Assembly: GCA_947627365.1 (NCBI GenBank)
Contig: CANQVT010000013.1
Span: forward strand, 1-50,540
DNA length: 50,540 nucleotides
Direction of reading: 5' to 3'
Source: an uncultured Lachnospiraceae bacterium
GTDB lineage: Bacteria; Bacillota; Clostridia; Lachnospirales; Lachnospiraceae
This document shows, piece by piece, positions 18,301 through 30,300 of this stretch. Below the pieces are notes generated by a model. The model searched no databases. It was not told the DNA's origin and saw only the letters and a program-made list of their open reading frames with translations. Within the stretch, counting starts at the first letter, position 1. Each line of letters starts with the position of its first letter. Made by a program: the position numbers and the translations under genes.

Positions 18301-21300
18301 CTCGCGCAACAGGCTCACCAGGCGGATCGCCTTGATGGAGTCGCCGCCTAAGGCAAAGAAGCTGTCCAACGCGCCCACAGGCTCAGAAAGCCCGAGGATC
18401 CTCTGCATGGCAGCGGCAACGGCGCTCTCACCCTCCGTCTGCGGTTCCACATATTCTTCTGAGGAGGTGACCACAGGCTCGGGCAGCGCGGACTTATCCA
18501 CTTTGCCATTCTGTGTCTTTGGCATTTCATCTAATTTTACATAGAAGGTGGGCACCATATAGTCGGCCAGCGTCTCCGCAAGATAAGCGGAAAGCTCCTC
18601 TTTTGTCGGCTCAGGCTCTTCGGTGTCGGCATACGGTATATAGTAAAGTACCAGCTGATCCCTCTTGATATCCACAACAGCGTACTCGATCGCCGGGTGG
18701 TCCATGGCGCGGTGCTCGATCTCGCCCAGCTCCACGCGGAACCCGCGGAATTTGACCATACTGTCGATGCGGTCGTAGTATTCCAGAAAACCGTCCTCGT
18801 TGTAGCGCACCAGATCCCCTGTGCGGTATGCTTTCCTCTTTTTGCCGCAGATCTCGCAGTCAACGAATTTTTCAGCCGTCAGCTCCGGACGCTTCCAGTA
18901 GCCGTCCGCTCTCTGGACGCCTGCCAGGTAGAGCTCTCCGATCACCCCTTGCGGCACCGGATTTCCATGGTTGTCGCAGACAATTCCGTAGTTTCCGGGC
19001 GCAGGTCTTCCGATAGGCGTATCGGCGTTGTTTCCGTCTTCCACCGGATGATAGGAGGAGAGGATCGTGAACTCGGTAGGCCCGTATACGTGGTAGACCG
19101 GGAATTCCGTCTTTCCGTAGGGCAGGAACTTGATGCCGCCGATCAGCAGGAAATCCACTTTCAGCGCCGGGTTATACTTTGCCATCTCCGCCCCGAACAG
19201 CGTCGGCATATACAAGCCGCTGATCTGATGCTTCGTCATGTACTCTTCCATCTCGATCAGGTTCCTGCGCAGGTCTTCGTCAAAAATATGTACGGTGCCG
19301 CCCGCCGCCAGTCCGCTGGCGTAGTCGATCAGGGAGCCGTCAAAGGCAAAGCTGGAGAGAATGCCGTATCTTCCCTCGTGCTTATAGCCGAAGGTCGGCA
19401 CGGTCCAGTTCGTGAAATTGTACAGGCAGCTGTGCAGCTCCAAAACGCCCTTGGGGACGCCGGTGGAACCGGAGGTATAGATCATGTAGGCATAGTGATC
19501 CGGTGCCGCCAGGTTCACGCTCTTGGCACCCTTATAATCGGCAATCGCCTGCTGCGTCAGCTCTCTTGTAAGCACAATCCTTGTCCCGGAGTCCTCCAGC
19601 ATAAACTGCACACGGCTTTCCGGGTACTCCGAATCAATCGGCAGATACGCGGCGCCCGCCTTAAATACGCCGAGGATCGCCACCATATATTCTTTTACGC
19701 GGTCCATGCGGATGGCCACGAAGCTGTTTTCCTTCACGCCGTTCGCCAGCAGGTACGCCGCCACCGCGTTGGACTGCTCGTCGAGCTCGCGGTAGGTCAT
19801 GCTGCTCTTTGCGTCCACCACGGCCGTGTGCTCCGGGTATTTCCGGGCGCTCGCGAGGAACTGATCCACCCAGGTCTCATCCGCCGGGTAGTTCAAATCT
19901 CCGCCCCATGAGAGCTCCATGACGGCCTTTTCATCCGCCTCGCTCAGCCTCGGAAGGCTGCGAAGGGGCGCATCCGGCTGCTGCGCGATGCCGGTGATCA
20001 GCACGCGGAACAGCTCCGTCACACGGTTCATCTGCAGCTCTGTAAAGAGGGTGTGGTCCGCGGCGACGTGCAGGCAGAGCTCTCCCGCATCCGTCACGTA
20101 GGCCGTCACATGCATCTCATCAAAGGTCTCTTCCTTCAGCACGAGGGGCTTTACCGAAAGCCCGCCGGGCAGTTCTTCCTGTTCCGCCTCGGCGCCGCTC
20201 GTGTAGTTTTCAAAGGCGAGCACCGTCTGCAAAAGCTGGTTCCCGAGCTCCGACTGGCGCTGGATCTCCGGAAGCGGGCAGAAATCCCATGCGTTGCTCT
20301 GCGCCGCCTGTCTCTGCAGCTTGTCAAGCATCTGCCTTGCCGTCGCGTCCGCGTCCGTCGTCACGCGCACCGGCACGGAGTTGATAAACAGACCCGCCAT
20401 ACGGCTGAGATCCATCCGGGTCTTATCGCGCCCCGACACGACTTTCGCGAACACCGCGTCGTCCGTGTGGCTGTAGGTCTGCAGCACAAGCCCCCACGCC
20501 AGCTCCACCGCGCTGTTTATCGTCGCCTTCTCCTCCATGCAGAGAGCGGCAAGCCGGTCGGTCGTCTCCTTATCTATCGTCAGCAGATAGTCGTCCGACG
20601 TCTGTTTTTCCACTTCTGTCACGCCGAAGGAAGGAATTTGCGCCTTTTTGTCATAGCCCTTTAAGAGCTCGCTCCAGTAGCGCAGGCCCTCGTTTTTATC
20701 CAGCTCAAGCAGCTGACGGACATACGCCTCGTACATGCCGTCCATGCTGTCTGTGTCATCCGTGCCGCCCGCGGCGTCAAAGATTTCCTCTCCGATATAG
20801 CGAAACAGATCCGTCATATAGTTCTGCAGGCTCCAGCCGTCCACGATCATGTGGTGCGCTGCCGATATAATATAGCAGCTGTTCGCATCCTTCTTCGCGC
20901 AGACGAGCCGGAACAGGGATCTGTGGGTAAGCTCAAAGCCATTGGTCAAAATATCCTCGCGGATGCGGCACGCGGCCGCGAAGGGATCCTGCTCCCCGCT
21001 CAGATCCGTCAGCGTAAACGGCAACGCGCGGTCCGTGATCACCTGTCTCGCCACCGGCACATTTTCATACACGATGGCAGTGCGCAGCACCTCGTATTTT
21101 TTGCCCAGCCGATCCAGTGCGCGGCGAAGCTGCTCCCCGTTGGGAAGCGCGTTCATCTCATAGATCTGAACCAGACGGTACCCCCAGGACGCCGGATCCG
21201 TGATATGCTTGTAGAGCATCCCCTCCTGCAGAGGCAGCAGCGGATAGATCCTGCTGATCTTTACGCCCTCGGCGGCAAATTCCTGCACTACCGCCTCAAA

Positions 21301-24300
21301 CTGCTCCTCCTGCCACTCCGTCTCTCCGAGATCCGAAGCCGTCCGGGCAGGCTCTTCGCTGCTATTTAAAAATTCCGTGATCTCTTTTAATTCCTGCAGC
21401 ACGGCGTCGGCCAGCTTCTTAGCGGCAGCGTCGTCGTACAGGCTCTCGTTGCAGGACATGCTTAAACGGAAGCATCCGCCCGTCACCGCGCAGTTCAGGT
21501 CAAGATCCGGACCACAGCAGTTTTCTTTTGCGCTCCAGCGGCCCGTATCGATGCTGCTGTCGATCGCAAACATACCTTCCCCGCTGTGCTCGGCGTCCGT
21601 CTCTCCCAAGTAGTTAAAGCCCATCATGGCAACGCGGTCCGCGCCAAGCAAAACGGCGCGCTCACCCGGAAGATAGCGCAGCAGGTTGTAGCCCACGCCC
21701 TTTATCGGCACGCGGCGCAGGGTCTCCTTCACACGGATGAGGTCATCGCGGATGCTGTCCGCGCCCTCTGTGCGGATCTTTTCAAACACTACCGGATAGA
21801 TGGAGGTAAACCAGCCCACCGTCCGATCCGTGATAAGGCCGTCGCCCAAAGCTTCCCGCCCGTGTCCTTCCATCTGGACCGACAGCTCCCCGCGGCCCGT
21901 CTGCGCGCAGAAAGCCCTTGCCACAGCGGTGAGCAGGATATCGTTGATCTCCAGTCTCCAGCCCTCTTTTGCGGCGCCGAGCAGCGACGAGGTCTCTTCC
22001 TGACTCATGGATACCGAAACCTCGGAGAAGCTTCTCTCATAGTCCTTTGCGCGCGAGCAGGGCATTGCTTCCAGCTGCTGCTGAACGCCGTTCCAGTAGG
22101 GAATCTCTTTTTCCAGGCTGTAGCTGCCGCGATAGGCTTCGATCGCTCCCACATAATCCGCGTAACTGCTGGTCTTTGCGGGAAGCGCGGGCTCTCTGCC
22201 CTCGGATGCCGCAGCGTAGGCGCCCTCCAGATCAGAGACCAAAATCCTCCATGACACGCCGTCTATGATCAAATGGTGCGCAAGCAGGAACAGAAGGTCC
22301 GCCTCCTGTGTATGGATCAGGGCAGCACGGAAAAGCCCCGATCCCATATCGATCCCGGCCTGGAGCCGTTCGCACAGTGCCGTCACCTCAGGCTCCTGTG
22401 CGGCAGTGTATTCTTCTATCGAGATCACCGTGTCCGCGCTTCTTATGTACAGGCTCTCGTCCTTCACCACGGCGCGCAGCATATCGTGCTGAACCGTCAC
22501 CGCGTGAAGCGCGGTCTGCAGCTTCGCAAGGTCGGCCCTGTCCGCAAAGCGCAGCAACACCGACTGGTTAAAGTGCGACGGAACCGGCAGATGCAGGTCT
22601 TTAAAGTAGCGGACGATCGCGCTGTCCCTTAAGCCGCCCTCGATCGGCTCCTGGCTGAGTGAGACCGCGTTTTTCCGGTCAGAAGCGCACTCGGCAATGG
22701 CGCGCACCGTCTTTTGCCGCATCACGTCCGCCACACGCAGCTCCATGTCTTTTTCGCGCAGAAGGCTCACCAAGCGGATCGCCTTGATGGAATCTCCGCC
22801 CAATGCGAAGAAGCTGTCCAGCGCGCCGACCCGTTCGCTTCTGCCGAGGATCCTCTGCATGCACTGCGCGACTGTCGCCTCATACCCGTCTTTCGGCTCC
22901 ACAAAGCTCTCATGCGACGTCAGATGCGGCTCCGGAAGTGCCTTGCGGTTCACCTTTCCGTTCGGCGTAAGGGGCATGGCGTCCATGCAGATATACACGG
23001 TGGGTAACATATAGTCGGTCAGTTCCTCTGCGAGGAAATGACGGATCGCCGCCTCGCCCGCGTCCTCCGTATCTCCGGCACGCTTTGTATAATAGAGCAC
23101 CAGCTGTTCGTTTTTCACCATCGCCACCGCCTGCTCGACGCCCGGGCAGAGCATCGCCCTACTCTCGATCTCGCCAAGCTCGATGCGGAAGCCTCTGAAT
23201 TTTACCTGATGATCCATTCGGCCGAGGTACTCGATCTGGCCGTCGGCCATATATCTTCCCAGGTCTCCGGATTTATATACTCTGCGCCTTGCGCCTGACA
23301 GCGTGATCTCAATAAATTTCTCGGCTGTCATCTCCGGCTTGTTAAAGTAGCCCGCTCCTACCTGTTCTCCGCCCAGGTACAGCTCTCCTGCCATCCCCTG
23401 CGGAAGCAGCTGTCCGTATTGGTCCACCACGTAGACGCAGCTTCCCGCCATGGGTTTTCCGATGGGAATGATCTTGCCGGAAAGGCTCTCGTCCACCTCG
23501 CAGTCGGACACGTCCACCGTACATTCCGTAGGCCCGTAGGCGTTGTACACGCGCCCGGTGCATTTTGGAACAGACGTCATCGCCTCGCCGGAGAGGCGGA
23601 TGTATTCCATTTCCAGACAATACTGGCTCCCCAAGAGCTGACCCATCTGGGTCGTGATATGGGTCCCGGTCACCTGATATTCCCGGAAGAAGTCATACAG
23701 CAGATCCACGTCTTTGCGCACGGATTCCGGCACGATGATCGTGCAGCCGCCAGAGCTGAGCACCGGGAAGATGTTCTCCACCGTCACGTCAAAGGAAAAG
23801 CTGGTATGGCAGGCGATCCTGCTCTCCGGTCTCATGTTCAGCCGCCCGATGATAAAGTGCACGAAGTTCAGCAGAGCGCTGTGGGGCACCATCGCACCCT
23901 TCGGCTTTCCGGTAGAACCGGAGGTATAGATCATGTACGCAAGGTTCCCCGGAGCGGCGAGATTCACGCGCTCCCTGTGCCCGGCGTCTCTTATCATCGT
24001 GTCCAGCGCCTCTTCAGTCAATCCTCGGTCTGCACCCTGCTGTTGCCCGCGAATGTCCTTTGTCACCGCCTCCAACACCTCTTCGGTCAGCACCACCCGC
24101 GCCTTCGAGTCTTCCAGCATGTAGCGGATGCGCTCCTCCGGATAGGACGCATCGATGGGCACATAGGCGGCGCCCGCTTTGTGGATGCCGGTCACCGCAG
24201 TGACAAATTCCTTTACACGGCCCATCTTCACCGCAACAAATGTATTTGGCTTTACATCGTTCTCCACAAGATAAGCCGCGACGCGGTCGGATTGTTCGTC

Positions 24301-27300
24301 CAGCTCGCGGTAGGTCAGGCTGCTTGCCTCATCCTGCACCGCGATATGATCCGGATCCTTCGCTGCCGCCTCGAGGAACAGATCGATCCAGGTCCGGTTC
24401 CGGTCGTAGGTAAGCGTCTCTCCCGTCGAGCGAGCGAGCATGCTCTGCTCTTCGCTCTCATCCAGAAGCTTTACGTCTCTTAAATATTTTTCTTTTGCAA
24501 GGTTAAGCGCCACATTTCCCATCGCTTTGGCAAACGCGTGCATATCCCCCCTACCGTAGCGTCTCCCATCGTATTCCATGGAGATCACATAATCCCCCTC
24601 ATCCGGGTACGCAGTCACGGAGAGCGCGAATTTTACGGTGTTCAGCTGCAGGGGAAGCTGTTCGGCGCCCTCGGCGTCGCCGCTCTCAAACACACCGCCC
24701 TGGAACACAAACATGATCTGCGCGCGGATTCCGTGATCCTCCACGATCCTGGTGTATGGATACAGCTCATGCTCCAGCGTCTGCTGCATCTGGCTGTATA
24801 CGCTCTTTACCAGTTCCGCCGCCTGGCAGTCCATATTCTCGCTGTCTCCGAGGGTGGCGGGCAGCGTTCTGGCAAACATTCCCATGCAGCCCAAGAGCTG
24901 CGGATCCGCCGAACGGCCGCTGCTGATCGTCGCATATACGGCGTTCTCTTCTCTGGTCACCCGCTTTAAGGTCTCTGAAAAGGCCGCCTGCATGAAGGCG
25001 CCGGGCGTCACTTCGTTTTTCTGGCAGAAGCGGTCGATGCTTTCTCCCGGGATCCGCACCGTCATGGTGGCGTAGTCCACGCCGTCCGGATGCACGGAAT
25101 CCGGGTAGTCCAAAGCCTCCGCGCCGCCCACCAGACGGTCAAAATATTCCTTTGCCGCCTGATATTCGCCGCTCTTCCTATAGCTCTGCTCAAACAGCGC
25201 GAAATCATACGCGCTGACGCTCTCCTTCGCGGGCGCGCCTCCGCGGTACACCCGCAGGATCTCGTTGATCAGAAGCCCGTTGGAAAGCCCGTCGTATATG
25301 ATATGGTGCGCATCGATGAACAGCCACGCCCTGTCGCCGCAAGACGCGATCTCGATGCGGTAAAGTCTGTCTTTCAAGAGGTCGAACGGGCGCACTTTCC
25401 CCTGAAAATACGCAGCGTCCGGCTCCTCCGTATGCTTGCTGCGAAGAATCTGCGTCTCTTCCGCGCAGGGCTTCTGCACAAGCTCGCCACCCACATAGAG
25501 CAGACGTGTTTTCAGGTACGGATGGGCGTCTACCGTCCGACGCACCGCCTCCTCGAGACGATCCGCGTCCGCGTGTTCCAGCACATAGACCGAGGGCACA
25601 TTGTACTGGGTGGTCTCGCGGTTCATCTCCCAGTCAAGGTATACGCCTTTCTGGTTCTCGGTGAGCGGATAATATTCCCGCGGCTCCTGCGCCGAAAGGA
25701 TGGCGCCTTTGTCCGCCGCATCCTCCGCCCTCCGGAGCACAGCGGCGATCTCGCGCACGGTGGGCGCTTTCATGATCTCCGCCACTGAGACGTGCCCGCC
25801 CAGTGTCCTTTTGATATCCGCGGCCAGCTTCATCATCGCCAGCGAGGAGAGTCCTAAGCTGATCAGATTGTCGGTCACGCCGAAACGGTCTGTTCCCAGT
25901 ATCTCCGCCGCCAGAGGAAGCAGCACGCGCTCCATGGCGCCCTCCGGCGCCGTCATCCGGACGTCTGCAAGATTCGGAGCCGGAAGCCTCCTTCTGTCCA
26001 CCTTGCCGCTCGGCGTGCTCGGCATCTGCTCCACGACCATGTAGAAGGACGGCACCATATACTCCGCCAGGCTTTCCGCCAGAAAAGCGTTCAGCTCTTC
26101 CTCGTCAACCGTCTGCCCTGCCGTGTAATACAGGCAGAGCCGCCCGTCTTTCACATCGGCCGCCGCCAGAGAAATCCCCGGGAATTCCTGCGCGCGGCTC
26201 TCGATCTCTCCGAGCTCCACGCGGTATCCTCTCAATTTGATCTGCTGATCCATTCTTCCCAGATATTCGATCTGGTTTTCGCTATTATATCTTGCCAGGT
26301 CGCCGGTGTGGTACATGCGCAGCCCCTCCGCGAAGGGGCAATCTGAAAACGCCTCTTTGCTGCGCTCTTCGTCTCTCCAATAGCCGCGGCCCACCTGCGG
26401 ACCGGCATAGCAAAGCTCGCCCGCGACGCCCTTCGGAAGAAGGTTTCCGTGCCTGTCAAGAATAAAGACAAAGCCGTTTTCCATCGGACGCCCGATGGGG
26501 ATCCGCTTATACTTTCTCCCGTACTCCATCTCGTATCGGACGGAGATGTTCGTACATTCCGTCGGACCGTATTTATTCAGGATCTGCGGCGCCGTGCTCA
26601 CAATATCGTTCAGCGCCTCGCCCATCAAGGCGACATAGCGCAGCTTCAGATCAAATTCTGTCACGATCATCTTGCCGATCGTCGTGGTGAACCCGCCTCC
26701 GGTGATCCGATTGTCATTTAAGAACCGGCAGATCAGCTCCGGCTCACGACGTATTTGCTCCGGCATGAGAAAGATCTGCGCGCCTGCCGCAAGCGGCGGA
26801 TAGACGTCCTCAATATGCGAGTCAAAGGAGAAGGAAAAATGATGTCCGATCCTGTCCTCGTGCGTCAGCCTGTTATATTTTGTCGTCGCGACGGTATAAT
26901 TCATCAGCGCGGCGTGATGGATCACCACGCCCTTGGGTCTTCCCGTGCTTCCGGAGGTATAGATCATGTAAGCGAAGGACTCCGGCCGCGCGGCACTCAC
27001 AAATTTTTCCGCCGCGTGGGAACCGGCCGTGATCGCTTTTACATCCTCCCCGGTCAGCACAAGCTTCGCCTGCGCGTTTTCAAGCATATAGTGGATCCTC
27101 TCCTCCGGGTAGGCAAGGTCGATCGGCACATAGGCAGCTCCCGCCTTATGGATGCCGACGACAGCGATCACAAATTCTTTTACGCGGTCCATCTTCAGCG
27201 CCACAAAGCTGTCGGGCTTCGCGCCGTTTTCCACAAGATAGCGGGCCAGGGCGTCAGACTGCTCGTCCAGCTCCCGGTAGGTGATGCTGCCCTCGCTGTC

Positions 27301-30300
27301 CGTCACCGCGACGCTGTCCGGATATTTCTCCACGCTGGCTGTAAACAACTCCAGCCAGGTCGCGCCGGTATCCACTTCCAGCGGATCGCCGGCTGAAAGG
27401 GCGCAGATCTTTGCCTTGGCATCCTCGCTGATTCTCGGAAGGCGGACAAGCGGCTCATCCGGCCTGTCTGCCATGCCCTGCGCCAGAACGCAGAACAGCT
27501 CGCCCACCTGCCTGATCTGCGCGTCGGCGTAAAGTTTTTTGTCATAGCTTAAGTGCAGGCAGAGTTCTCCCGCCTCTGTCACAGACGCGGCGACATTCAG
27601 CTCGCCATAGTTTTCCTCTCTGATCAGCGCAGGCGTGACGGCAATGTTCTGCCCTTCCTGCTCCAACTCCGTTTCGCTCTCCGCGCCGCTTCCGTAGTTT
27701 TCAAAGGCGAGCACGGTCTGCAGAAGCCGCTTTCCGAGAGCGGTCTGCTGCTGGATGCGTGACAGGCCGCAGTAATCGTATTCATTGCTCCTCGCCGCCT
27801 GCTGCTGCAGTTGGCCGAGCAGCTGCCTTGCGGTGAGCGTTTCGTTCACCGTCACCCGCACAGGGACGGAATTGATAAACAAACCAGTCAGCCTGCTGAT
27901 GTCCGTATCGGACTTATCGCGCCCGGACACCACCTTGGCAAAGACTGCGTCGTCCGTGTTGCTCCAGGTCATGAGCACAAGGCCCCACAAGAGCTCCACG
28001 CCGTTGCTGATCGTGGCTTTTTCCTCCTTGCAGAGACCGGCAATGCGCCCGGTGAGCTCCCTGCCGAGGGTGACAATCACCTCTCCGTCTGTGGAGGACA
28101 GCCGCGCCGCGCCCGATATCGCTTCTGTGTCTGAAACAGCCTGTGCTGCGCCCGCTGCCATGTCCGCTCCTGATGCGGCCTGTGCCGCGTCCTCCGGCGT
28201 CTCGTAGGCGGGGATCTCCGCCCGGGTCTCATAACCGCTCAGGAGCTCTCCCCAGTATCTCAACGCTTTGTTTTCATCCAGTTCCAGAATCTGTCGAACG
28301 TACCGCTCGTGCAGGCCGTCAAAAGATTCGTGTATTTCTTTCCGACCACTCTGAGTCGTGCCGCCGATTTCTTCTTTTAAGAAAGCGAACAGATCCGCCA
28401 TATAGTTCTGCAGGCTCCAGCCGTCCACGATGATGTGATGCACCGCGGTGATCAGATAGCAGCCGCCGTCCTTTTCCAGACATACCAGCCGGAACAGCGG
28501 TTTCGCCGCGAGATCATCAAAGGCCGAGCAAAGCAGCTCTTCCCGGATCTTCTTCGCCCGCTCAAACGGATCCCCGCCGTCTGCCTCGATCAGATTGAAC
28601 GGCAGGGCGCGGTCTGTGATGACCTGTCTGGGAACCGTCACGTTCTCATACACAATGGCTGCGCGCAGCACTTCATATTTTCTGCTTAAGCGATCCAGCG
28701 CCCGGCTAAGCTGCTCCTGCGTCGGAAGCGCGTCCATCTCAAAGATATTGACCAGGCGGTACGCCGGCACCTCCGGTTCCGAGACGTGCTTAAAGAGAAT
28801 CCCCTCCTGCATCGGAAGAAGCGGATAGATCCTGCTGATATGCTCGCCCCTGGCGGCAAACTCCGCCGCCACCGCCTGAAATTCCTCCTGACTCCACTCG
28901 GTCTCTCCAAGATCCGTGGCGGTGACGACCGTCTGCTCGAAGGCATGCAGAAACGCAAGAATACGCTCTGTCTGCGCAAGGATCTCCCGCGCAAGCTTCT
29001 CCGCCTCGTCGCGCGCGCAGACCGCCTCATTGTACTGCAAAAACAGCCGGAAGCAGCCGCCCGTGACCATGCAGTTGATGGAGAGAGCTGGACCAAAGCA
29101 GTTCTCCTTTGCCGAGAGCAGTTCCACCGGGATCCCGTCCGTCACCGTAAACAGACTCTCTCTCTCCTGCGTCTCGTCCATCTCGCCCAGATAATTAAAG
29201 CCAATCTGCGCACCGGTATCCTTCGCGTACTCCGCCGCGCCCGGACCTTCCAGATAGCGCAGCACATTATAGCCCGCGCCCTTATCCGGGATCGCGTGCA
29301 ATTCTTCCTTCACCCGAATGAGATCGTCCAAAAGCTGCGCTTCCTCATCCGCGCCGGAGATTCCCTCAAGAACCACCGGATAAACAGAGGTAAACCACCC
29401 GATCGTCCGGTCTGTAATCAGACCATCCGCCAAGTTTTCCCTGCCATGCCCTTCTAACTGAAGGGAGACGGCGTCCGCCCCCTTCACTGCGCAGTAAGCC
29501 CGCGCGACCGCGGCGGTCAAAATGTCGTTCGCCTCCAGATTCAGTTTCTCTTTTTCCGCCCCTGCAAACGCTGCGGTGGACGCCTCGTCCATCGACACCG
29601 AGATCGTTCCAAAGCTGCGACCGTAATCCTTCAGGGCGGAAGCAGGAAGCTTTTCCAGTCTCCTCTGTACCCGGTTCCAGTATGGTATCTGCTCTTGCAG
29701 ATGATAGCTCTCGCGATACTGATACAACGCCTGCACATACGCGGCATAGCTGCTCGTCTTCGCGCTCAGGCGGACTGCCTCTCCTTTCCTCGCAGCAGCA
29801 TAGGCCGTCTCCAGATCGGAGGCAAAAATGCGCAGGGAGACAGCGTCTATGATCAGATGATGCGCCACGGCGCACAGGAAATCAACGCCCTCCGTGCGGA
29901 TCAGCGCCACTGCAAACAGCCCTTCCTCCATGTGGAAAAGGGGCATCAATCCGGCACAGACGGAGCGCACTTCTTCCTCTGACGCAGCATGGTACTCCCG
30001 GATCTCGATCATAGTATCCGCCGGTCTTACATACAGCGTTTCGTCCTTATACACCGCGCGCAGCATATCATGCTGTGCCGTAACGGCGTTCAGCGCTTCC
30101 TGAAGCGCGTCTTTGTCCGCTTTTCCATTTATTTTGAGCAAAATCGCCTGATTGAAGTATTCCGGCACCGGGAGCCGCAGATCTTTATAAAAGCGCACGA
30201 TCGCGCTGTCCGAAACGGCACCCTCAATGGGCTCCTGGCTGATGGCCGCCGTCTGCGGCTGCTTGGCCGCGCACGCCGCAATGGCGCGCACCGTCTTCCG

